A stretch of 5,854 nucleotides of DNA from Jatrophihabitans sp. (lineage in GTDB: Bacteria; Actinomycetota; Actinomycetes; Mycobacteriales; Jatrophihabitantaceae): positions 1 through 5,854 of the forward strand of contig JAOPVG010000258.1 of assembly GCA_025966255.1 (NCBI GenBank), read 5' to 3'. Of the stretch, positions 1 to 5,242 are shown piece after piece. Position 1 is the stretch's first letter, and every line of letters starts with the position of its first letter. Under the pieces are notes generated by a model. That model saw nothing but the letters and a program-made list of their open reading frames with translations, had not been told where the DNA came from and searched no databases. Both the position numbers and the translations under genes were made by a program.

Positions 1-998
<998 letters not shown>

Positions 999-1037
999 CC
1001 GTCCTCCGTTGAACAGGGTTGGAGCCGCGACCGTACG

Positions 1038-1065
1038 ATTTTGTGGTTGCTGGCCCATGTCTCAA
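1038..1065 (-). promoter_or_regulatory. Probable sigma70-type promoter of glnA
   Basis: Read on the minus strand, TTGAGA (1060-1065; 5 of 6 to TTGACA) is followed after 16 nt by CAAAAT (1038-1043; 4 of 6 to TATAAT). Transcription would start near 1030, giving a leader of roughly 30 nt that includes the GGAGGA ribosome site. The pair lies in the 109-nt gap between the RDD gene and glnA, so glnA can be transcribed on its own. Motif matching only; no transcript data. Confidence 0.5.
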
Positions 1066-1067
1066 GT

Positions 1068-1083
1068 GTTTCCGGAATGTTTC
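1068..1083 (-). promoter_or_regulatory. Candidate GlnR-type operator upstream of glnA promoter
   Basis: Two GAAAC repeats (minus strand; 1079-1083 and 1068-1072) are exactly 11 bp apart, one helical turn, giving the AC-n9-AC spacing described for GlnR boxes in actinobacteria. They end 2 bp upstream of the proposed -35 box, a position suited to an activator contacting RNA polymerase. The outer half-sites are weak: the next 11-bp step downstream reads GACAT and the step upstream reads ATGAG. The promoter position and the nitrogen gene support GlnR control, but this is an inference. Confidence 0.4.
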
Positions 1084-1107
1084 GCGGCGCTCATGGTGGT
1101 TCATGCC

Positions 1108-1536
1108 TCAGGCCCTGACAACTGCGGTGTCTGTGAGGCGGTCGTGCATCCCGCGCCCGTCGCGATCGAACACCACGGCGGGAACGAGCAGGAACAACAG
1201 CAGCGTACGGACGATCGCTCGGAGGGGGTCCACGGCCGCCAACCTATCGACGCGCACGACGCGAAGGGAGAACAGGTACATCCCGAGCGTCCGGCCCGCG
1301 ACGAGGATGCCGAGGACGTAGTCCAGGGCCAGTGGGATCAGGCTCCACGAGCCGGGGAGCTTGGCGGCGAACGAGTTGTCGCCCCCCTTGTGGTGAACGA
1401 AGAGAGCGGCCACCAGCGTCGACGCCAACGCGTCCACCAGGAACGCGCCCAGGCGGGCGCCGGTCGGGGCGAGCGAGCCGGAGCCCGTCTGGGGCAAGCC
1501 GAGATTGGCGCCGCGGTAGGCCTGCGGCGCCGTCAT
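1108..1536 (-). CDS. RDD-family small membrane protein (Rv2219A-like)
   Basis: A 142-residue integral membrane protein with the RDD fold. After a Pro/Gly-rich N-terminus of about 25 residues, helix 1 (about 28-48) carries the diagnostic Arg28 and Asp35 in ARLGAFLVDALAS. Helix 2 is at about 65-82, followed by the conserved GRTLGMYLFSLRVVRVD (81-97). Helix 3 is at about 106-122, ending in FDRDGRGMHDRLTDTAVVR, the usual RDD C-terminal signature. RDD proteins are small membrane proteins, some proposed to act in ion transport; no function is known for this subgroup. It lies 38 nt after the DUF4191 stop and 109 nt before glnA, all on the same strand, and is probably co-transcribed with DUF4191. Its ribosome site is weak (AAGG about 10 nt from the ATG). 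The same order is known next to mycobacterial glnA1, but the link to nitrogen metabolism is only by position. Confidence 0.9.
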   Translation of the reverse strand: MTAPQAYRGANLGLPQTGSGSLAPTGARLGAFLVDALASTLVAALFVHHKGGDNSFAAKLPGSWSLIPLALDYVLGILVAGRTLGMYLFSLRVVRVDRLAAVDPLRAIVRTLLLFLLVPAVVFDRDGRGMHDRLTDTAVVRA

Positions 1537-1554
1537 GACCAGGAGACCTTGATT

Positions 1555-1567
1555 CGCTCGCTGCGCT
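1555..1567. repeat. Short intergenic repeat (CGCTCGCTGCGCT unit), copy 1
   Basis: These thirteen bases are identical, in the same orientation, to 3276-3288. This copy lies in the short gap between the DUF4191 stop and the RDD start. Confidence 0.4.
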
Positions 1568-1575
1568 TGGTCACG

Positions 1576-2337
1576 TCAGGATCGGCGCCGGACGGTCCGC
1601 TGGACGTTGCGCATCTTCGTGCCCTGAGGCATTGGACCCTGGGGCAGCGGGGCGCGGGCCCCGCCGAGGGCAGAGAGCCGCTTCTCCAGCGCGCCGACCT
1701 GCTCCTTGGACAGGTTGGCCGGCAGCTTGAGCAGGTACCGGTTGAGCTTCGACAGGCGCAGGTCGCCCTCGTCGGTACCGATCGTGATGTCGTAGATCGG
1801 GGTGTCGCCGACGACGCGCGCCGTGCGCTTCTTCTCCTGCGCCAGCAGGCCGCGGACGCGATGCGGCGCGCCCTCGCCCACGAGTACGACACCGGGACGT
1901 CCCACCAGACGGTGCACGGCGTCGAGCTGGGTGGTGCCCGCAACCGCCTGGGTCAGCCGCCAGTCGCCGCGCAGCTGTTGCTGCAGCATCCAGCCGGCCG
2001 CGCCGGCCTGTCCTTCGGCCTGGGCGAACATCGATCGTTGCGCCCTCCGCGAGAAGACGAACATCCCCACAACGAGCCCGAAGACGAGCGCAAGCGGGAT
2101 CGGCACGTAGTACGACCCGCTGACCAGCAACGCGATGACGTACACGATCGCCGCGGCCAGCACGGAGAAGAGCACGAGGTACGGAACGAACTTCGGGTCC
2201 TTCTGCCTGGTGAGGGTGAACGCCTGCCGTACGTTGCGGATCGATTCGCGGCGGCGCGCGCGCTTGCCGACGCGGGCCGCCTTCTTCTCGGCACCACTAA
2301 GTTTCGCGGGCTTGCCGGACCCGGCGGATTTGGCCAT
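1576..2337 (-). CDS. DUF4191 family membrane protein (Rv2219-like)
   Basis: A 253-residue protein of unknown function with the layout of the actinobacterial DUF4191 family. The N-terminal 50 residues are strongly basic (KKAARVGKRARRR at 18-30). Two adjacent transmembrane helices follow (about 51-72 and 78-96), then a soluble domain of about 155 residues, expected in the cytoplasm by the positive-inside rule. That domain contains GWMLQQQLRGDWRLTQAV at 115-132 and PGVVLVGEG at 148-156. Its tail is basic (RNVQRTVRRRS). The start is set by the ATG at 2337. There is no convincing Shine-Dalgarno, but a -10-like hexamer ends 6 nt upstream, suggesting a leaderless message. It is first in a minus-strand run with the RDD gene and glnA, and diverges from the NlpC/P60 gene. 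The family call rests on recall of Rv2219-like sequences and on synteny; no role can be given. Confidence 0.88.
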   Translation of the reverse strand: MAKSAGSGKPAKLSGAEKKAARVGKRARRRESIRNVRQAFTLTRQKDPKFVPYLVLFSVLAAAIVYVIALLVSGSYYVPIPLALVFGLVVGMFVFSRRAQRSMFAQAEGQAGAAGWMLQQQLRGDWRLTQAVAGTTQLDAVHRLVGRPGVVLVGEGAPHRVRGLLAQEKKRTARVVGDTPIYDITIGTDEGDLRLSKLNRYLLKLPANLSKEQVGALEKRLSALGGARAPLPQGPMPQGTKMRNVQRTVRRRS

Positions 2338-2343
2338 GCGCTC

Positions 2344-2349
2344 AGGATA
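2344..2349 (-). promoter_or_regulatory. -10 element, probable leaderless promoter of DUF4191 gene
   Basis: On the minus strand TATCCT (TAnnnT) is followed by exactly 6 nt and then the ATG at 2337, which would place the first transcribed base on the start codon. No Shine-Dalgarno is seen. No clear -35 box is present about 17 nt upstream. Leaderless messages of this geometry are common in actinobacteria. Confidence 0.5.
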
Positions 2350-2399
2350 GATGCGCGGCCGCGCGGACCGCCGAGGAGTGCCGCTCGTAAAGTCTGCGT

Positions 2400-2429
2400 T
2401 TGCCAGGTGACCGATTCGTTATGCATACT
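2400..2429 (+). promoter_or_regulatory. Candidate promoter of the NlpC/P60 gene
   Basis: TTGCCA (2400-2405; 5 of 6 to TTGACA), 18 nt, then CATACT (2424-2429; 4 of 6 to TATAAT). The start point would be near 2436, giving a leader of about 38 nt. That leader contains the perfect 10-bp palindrome CCGGGCCCGG (2441-2450) and the GGAGGG ribosome site (2460-2465). The promoter is back to back with that of the DUF4191 gene in a 136-nt intergenic region. Confidence 0.45.
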
Positions 2430-2473
2430 CCGCAGGTGCGCCGGGCCCGGTGCCGGGCTGGAGGGTGTTCGAC

Positions 2474-3247
2474 ATGATCCGACGAGGCCTGCTTGTCCTC
2501 GGCCTGTTGGCAGGCGCGATGTACCTCCTTCCCGCTGGCGCCGCACAGGCCGCGACGCATCCGGCGGGCGGCATCAGCTCGGCAATCCAGGACACCGTCG
2601 CCCACCGGGTGACCGTCAAGGGCTGGGCGTACGACCCGGCCAAGCCCGCGGCGTCGGTCGTTGTCGTGTTCTACGTCGCCGGGACGTACACCGGTCGCGT
2701 CGTTGCCAACCAGGTGAGCCCGTCCGTCAATAAGACGTACAAGGTGACGGGCCGGCACGCCTACACGTTCTCGTTCACGTGGAGGAAGAGCGCCGTCTCG
2801 GTGAAGACGGGCTCGCGGGGCAATCACACCACCGGTCCGGTCACCATTCTCGCCACCCGGCCGGTGACGCACGTAGCGCAGAGTCCGGGCGCGCGGATCA
2901 TCGCCGTGGCCAAGCGCTACGTCGGCAAGGCGCGCTACGTGGAGGGCGGCTCGACCCCGTCGAGTGGTTTCGACTGCTCCGGTTACACGGCGTACGCCTA
3001 TGCGGTGGCCAAGGTCAAGACGCTGCCGCACAACGCCGAGGCGCAACGGCGGATGAAGGGCATGCGCATCATTTCTGCCGCGAAGGCGCGGCCGGGCGAT
3101 CTCGTGTTCTATCTCGGCGGGGGCGGCGCCTACCACGTCGCGATCTACGCCGGGAATCACATGCAGTACGCCGCGGCCACCCCGCGCGACGGCATCCGCT
3201 ATCAGGCGGTCTGGTCCAGCGCGGTGCAGTACGGGACGGTCGCTTAG
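2474..3247 (+). CDS. Secreted NlpC/P60 family peptidoglycan endopeptidase
   Basis: A 257-residue exported protein. The ATG at 2474 is chosen because GGAGGG (2460-2465) lies 8 nt upstream and a clean signal peptide follows: RR at 3-4, a hydrophobic core at about 5-23, and probable cleavage after AQA at 24-26. Residues about 30-130 form a beta-rich domain with VTVKGWAYDPAKP at 46-58, VVVFYVAG at 63-70 and RHAYTFSF at 94-101, resembling the GWAxDPD modules of actinobacterial secreted proteins. Residues about 137-257 are the NlpC/P60 catalytic domain: FDCSGYTAYAY with nucleophile Cys168, LPHNAEAQ at 184-191, PGDLVFY at 207-213, and His221 in YHVAIYAGNHM. Enzymes of this family cut peptide bonds in peptidoglycan stems, often between D-Glu and the diamino acid. 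The usual third polar residue appears to be Tyr232. The gene sits between lipA and DUF4191, which are adjacent in mycobacteria, so it is probably a lineage-specific insertion. Confidence 0.93.
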   Translation: MIRRGLLVLGLLAGAMYLLPAGAAQAATHPAGGISSAIQDTVAHRVTVKGWAYDPAKPAASVVVVFYVAGTYTGRVVANQVSPSVNKTYKVTGRHAYTFSFTWRKSAVSVKTGSRGNHTTGPVTILATRPVTHVAQSPGARIIAVAKRYVGKARYVEGGSTPSSGFDCSGYTAYAYAVAKVKTLPHNAEAQRRMKGMRIISAAKARPGDLVFYLGGGGAYHVAIYAGNHMQYAAATPRDGIRYQAVWSSAVQYGTVA

Positions 3248-3275
3248 TCCGCCAAGCCCGTTTCTCGAGCTGACC

Positions 3276-3290
3276 CGCTCGCTGCGCTCG
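3276..3290. repeat. Short intergenic repeat (CGCTCGCTGCGCT unit), copy 2
   Basis: CGCTCG-CTG-CGCTCG is an internal direct repeat. Its first 13 bases are identical to 1555-1567, which lies in the gap between the DUF4191 and RDD genes. Both copies are intergenic. The function is unknown. Confidence 0.4.
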
Positions 3291-3292
3291 GG

Positions 3293-3334
3293 GGCCATCG
3301 CCCGACGCGCGTTTAGGCGCGGGCTTCGATGGCC
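3293..3334. terminator. Probable bidirectional terminator between NlpC/P60 gene and lipA
   Basis: Perfect 8-bp arms GGCCATCG (3293-3300) and CGATGGCC (3327-3334) enclose a second perfect 5-bp stem, CGCGC (3306-3310) with GCGCG (3317-3321), around a 6-nt loop. The lipA stop codon (3313-3315) lies in that loop and the right arm encodes the last LipA residues. It stands between two converging genes, so it could end transcripts from both sides. There is no T-run on either side, as is common for high-GC terminators. Confidence 0.5.
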
Positions 3335-4248
3335 TGGGTGTAGAGGCGGCCGGCGCGGTATGACGAGCGGACGAGTGGTCCGCTCATGACGCCGGCGAAG
3401 CCGATGTCCTCGGCCTCCTCGCGCAGCTCGACGAACTCGCCGGGCTTCACCCAGCGTTCGACCGGGTGATGCTTGGGGGACGGGCGCAGGTACTGGGTGA
3501 TCGTGATGAGCTCGCAGCCGGCGTCGAAGAGGTCCTGCAGTGCCTGGCTGATCTCGGCCCGTTCCTCGCCCATGCCGAGGATGAGGTTGGACTTGGTGAC
3601 CAGGCCGTCGGCCCGCGCGGCGCGGATGACGTCGAGCGAGCGCTCGTAACGGAACCCGGGACGGATGCTCTTGAAGATTCGCGGCACGGTCTCGATGTTG
3701 TGCGCGAACACCTCCGGGCGGGACGCGAACACCTCGGCCAGCAGTTCCGGGATCGCGTTGAAGTCCGGCGCGAGCAACTCGACGCCGGTGCCCGGGTTCA
3801 CCATGTGGATCTGGCGCACGGTCTCCGCGTACAGCCAGGCGCCGCCGTCGGGAAGGTCGTCGCGGGCCACGCCGGTGATCGTCGCGTACCGCAGGTTCAT
3901 CGTGGCGACACTCTCGGCCACGCGCCGCGGCTCGTCGCGGTCGAGCGGCTGCGGTCGGCCGGTGTCGATCTGGCAGAAGTCGCAGCGGCGGGTGCACTGG
4001 TCGCCGCCGATGAGGAACGTCGCCTCGCGGTCTTCCCAGCACTCGTAGATGTTCGGGCAGCCCGCTTCCTGGCAGACGGTGTGCAAGCCCTCGGACTTCA
4101 CGAGCGCCTTGAGCTCGGTGTATTCCGGACCCATCTTCGCGCGGGTCTTGATCCACTCCGGTTTGCGCTCGATCGGCGTCCGCGTGTTGCGCTCCTCGAT
4201 GCGGAGGAGCCGGCGTCCGGCAGGGGGCGTGGGGCGGACTGCGGTCAC
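3313..4248 (-). CDS. lipA: Lipoyl synthase (radical SAM)
   Basis: Inserts two sulphur atoms into the octanoyl chain on lipoyl domains (E2 subunits of 2-oxoacid dehydrogenases, GcvH) to form lipoate. The 311-residue product has both iron-sulphur motifs: Cys59, Cys64 and Cys70 (CX4CX5C) bind the auxiliary cluster that donates sulphur, and Cys85, Cys89 and Cys92 (CX3CX2C in [11 protein letters not shown]) bind the radical-SAM cluster. The C-terminal RSSY at 294-297 supplies the Ser ligand of the auxiliary cluster. [17 protein letters not shown] at 27-43, [12 protein letters not shown] at 126-137 and [13 protein letters not shown] are typical of actinobacterial LipA. The start is the GTG at 4248: the length matches the roughly 311 residues I recall for mycobacterial LipA, and a TAGGCT hexamer ends 6 nt upstream, suggesting a leaderless message. 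It lies downstream of lipB on the same strand and ends inside a stem-loop facing the NlpC/P60 gene. Confidence 0.98.
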   Translation of the reverse strand: MTAVRPTPPAGRRLLRIEERNTRTPIERKPEWIKTRAKMGPEYTELKALVKSEGLHTVCQEAGCPNIYECWEDREATFLIGGDQCTRRCDFCQIDTGRPQPLDRDEPRRVAESVATMNLRYATITGVARDDLPDGGAWLYAETVRQIHMVNPGTGVELLAPDFNAIPELLAEVFASRPEVFAHNIETVPRIFKSIRPGFRYERSLDVIRAARADGLVTKSNLILGMGEERAEISQALQDLFDAGCELITITQYLRPSPKHHPVERWVKPGEFVELREEAEDIGFAGVMSGPLVRSSYRAGRLYTQAIEARA

Positions 4249-4254
4249 CTGTCG

Positions 4255-4260
4255 AGCCTA
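4255..4260 (-). promoter_or_regulatory. -10 element, probable leaderless promoter of lipA
   Basis: On the minus strand TAGGCT is followed by 6 nt and then the GTG at 4248, which would make that GTG the transcript's first bases. The only purine-rich stretch before the start (AGG about 12 nt away) is poorly placed for a ribosome site. The -35 region is not convincing. This would let lipA be transcribed apart from lipB. Confidence 0.45.
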
Positions 4261-4291
4261 CGCCGTAGTGGACATGTCACCCGGCCGGCCG

Positions 4292-4411
4292 TTACGCGAG
4301 CCGGTGGTCGCTGGCCACGCAGCCGAAGCGGGCCGTCGCGCCGACGAGACCGAAGAAACCCGCGGCCAGACCGCTGAGCCAGACCAGGACCAACGGGACG
4401 ACACGGGACAC
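4292..4411 (-). CDS. Small single-helix membrane protein between lipB and lipA (hypothetical)
   Basis: A 39-codon frame opens with the GTG at 4411 and ends in TAA at 4292-4294. The product starts MSRVVPLVLVWLSGLAAGFF, followed by GLVGATARFGCVASDHRLA. Residues about 4-26 form a hydrophobic helix rich in Gly, after one Arg, so the N-terminus is probably inside; a single Cys (31) and a short polar tail follow. An in-frame GTG at 4450, 10 nt after the lipB stop, would give 52 residues with a basic N-terminus; neither start has a Shine-Dalgarno. CACAAT ends 5 nt before the GTG at 4411, which favours a leaderless start there. It fills most of the lipB-lipA gap on the same strand. I do not recognise the family; its shape resembles small actinobacterial membrane proteins such as DUF2613, with no proven relation. 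It could be chance, given the high GC. Confidence 0.45.
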   Translation of the reverse strand: MSRVVPLVLVWLSGLAAGFFGLVGATARFGCVASDHRLA

Positions 4412-4416
4412 TCGCG

Positions 4417-4422
4417 ATTGTG
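4417..4422 (-). promoter_or_regulatory. Weak -10-like element before the small membrane ORF
   Basis: CACAAT on the minus strand (4 of 6 to TATAAT) is 5 nt from the GTG at 4411. A 4-of-6 -35 match, CAGACA, lies 17 nt upstream (4440-4445). It is the weakest of the four similar arrangements in this window. Confidence 0.3.
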
Positions 4423-4460
4423 CGTCGACGGACCGGACGTGTCTGGCCACTGGCCGGGTT

Positions 4461-5117
4461 TCAGACGGCGCCCGTGACGGCGCCCGTCACGCCGGCGAGC
4501 AGAGCCGGCAAATGCTCCTCCACCAGGGGCAGCACCTCGGCGACGGGAACGTCGCGGCCCAACTCGGCCGAGAGCGACGTGACGCCCGCGTCCTTGATCC
4601 CGCAGGGCACGATGCGGTCGAACCAGGTGAGGTCGGGATCGCAGTTGATCGCAAAGCCGTGCAGGGTGACGCCCTGGGCTACGCGGATGCCGATCGCCGC
4701 GATCTTTCGTTCGGGACGGGCGGAGTCAGCCGGCAGCCAAACGCCGCTGCGTCCCTCGACCTGGCCGGCACGTACTCCAACCTCGGCGCAGACGTCGACG
4801 AGCATGCGTTCCATGCGCCGGACGTAGGCGACGACGTCGATCGGATCGGCGAGTCGGACGATGGGATAGCCCACGAGCTGACCGGGCCCGTGCCAGGTGA
4901 TCTTGCCGCCGCGGTCGACGTCGATGACCGGGGTGCCGTCGGCCGGCCGCTCCCAGGGCTCGGTGCGGCGCCCGGCGGTGAAGACGGGCGGATGCTCCAG
5001 CAGCAGGACGGTGTCGGGCGCGGTGCCGGCGACGACCTCGGCATGGATCTCGCGCTGCCGCGCCCAGGCCTGCTCATAGGGCACGAGGCCAGCACGAATG
5101 AAACACAGATCGGTCAC
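4461..5117 (-). CDS. lipB: Octanoyl-[acyl-carrier-protein]:protein N-octanoyltransferase
   Basis: Transfers octanoate from octanoyl-ACP to a lysine of lipoyl domains, the first step of lipoate synthesis and the substrate supply for LipA. With the GTG at 5117 the product has 218 residues. [21 protein letters not shown] at 69-89 is the family signature; the catalytic pair is Lys138 (in PERKIAAIG) and Cys172 (in [14 protein letters not shown]), with LHGFAINCD at 152-160. [13 protein letters not shown] at 39-51 is also conserved. A longer TTG start at 5156 is possible but adds 13 residues (beginning MSWVRKPG) not expected of the family. The GTG at 5117 is supported by a TATCTT hexamer ending 6 nt upstream, again a leaderless geometry. 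The last eight residues are TGAVTGAV, encoded by a perfect 12-bp tandem repeat (4464-4487). It diverges from the MMPL transporter gene. Confidence 0.97.
   Translation of the reverse strand: MTDLCFIRAGLVPYEQAWARQREIHAEVVAGTAPDTVLLLEHPPVFTAGRRTEPWERPADGTPVIDVDRGGKITWHGPGQLVGYPIVRLADPIDVVAYVRRMERMLVDVCAEVGVRAGQVEGRSGVWLPADSARPERKIAAIGIRVAQGVTLHGFAINCDPDLTWFDRIVPCGIKDAGVTSLSAELGRDVPVAEVLPLVEEHLPALLAGVTGAVTGAV
4464..4487 (-). repeat. 12-bp tandem duplication at the lipB C-terminus
   Basis: GACGGCGCCCGT occurs twice in direct succession (4464-4475, 4476-4487), encoding the two TGAV units just before the lipB stop. It looks like a recent slippage duplication and keeps the reading frame. Confidence 0.8.
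4473..4491. other. 8-bp stem, 3-nt loop hairpin at the 3' end of lipB
   Basis: CGTGACGG (4473-4480) and CCGTCACG (4484-4491) are perfect arms around CGC. The hairpin lies within the last codons of lipB, partly formed by the tandem duplication. It could act as a weak terminator or protect the 3' end of the lipB message, but there is no T-run after it. Confidence 0.4.
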
Positions 5118-5123
5118 GACCCC

Positions 5124-5129
5124 AAGATA
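5124..5129 (-). promoter_or_regulatory. -10 element, probable leaderless promoter of lipB
   Basis: On the minus strand TATCTT (TAnnnT) is followed by GGGGTC and then the GTG at 5117, a 6-nt gap that puts the transcript start on the start codon. GGGG lies too near the GTG to work as a ribosome site. No good -35 is seen at 16-18 nt. It decides the lipB start in favour of 5117. Confidence 0.5.
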
Positions 5130-5171
5130 CCGACCCGGTTTCCGGACCCAGGACAAATGTCAGGGATGAAT

Positions 5172-5187
5172 AGGGGCTAAACCCCCT
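5172..5187. promoter_or_regulatory. Inverted repeat in the lipB / MMPL divergent region
   Basis: AGGGG (5172-5176), six bases, CCCCT (5183-5187). It lies about midway in the divergent intergenic region and upstream of a TACGGT (TAnnnT, 5211-5216) that could be the MMPL gene's -10 box. It could be an operator for a local regulator, but no regulator gene is in the window. The arms are short, so chance is possible. Confidence 0.25.
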
Positions 5188-5242
5188 CGATAGGTGTCGG
5201 TGCTTCTCGGTACGGTCTTGCGAACCCTTGAGGAGAACGAAA

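Noticed and set aside
2450..2473. Longer NlpC/P60 start at the GTG at 2450
   Set aside because: The GGAGGG ribosome site lies inside this extension, 8 nt before the ATG at 2474, and the signal peptide begins cleanly there.
2406..2473. Riboswitch (ydaO / c-di-AMP type) before the cell-wall hydrolase
   Set aside because: Such switches often precede actinobacterial NlpC/P60 or Rpf genes, but the gap to the proposed promoter is under 70 nt, too short, and I see no matching conserved core.
2342..4156. Minus-strand open frame of 604 codons
   Set aside because: It overlaps lipA in another frame and the NlpC/P60 gene on the opposite strand. The product has no recognisable domain and a composition typical of a shadow frame.
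3466..4377. Plus-strand open frame of 303 codons
   Set aside because: It is antisense to lipA, which is certain from its Cys motifs; no domain is visible.
5118..5156. Longer lipB from the TTG at 5156
   Set aside because: It adds residues not expected in LipB; the GTG at 5117 matches family length and has a -10 hexamer 6 nt upstream.
4512..5180. Plus-strand open frame of 222 codons
   Set aside because: It is antisense to lipB and spans the lipB promoter; its sequence is low in complexity.
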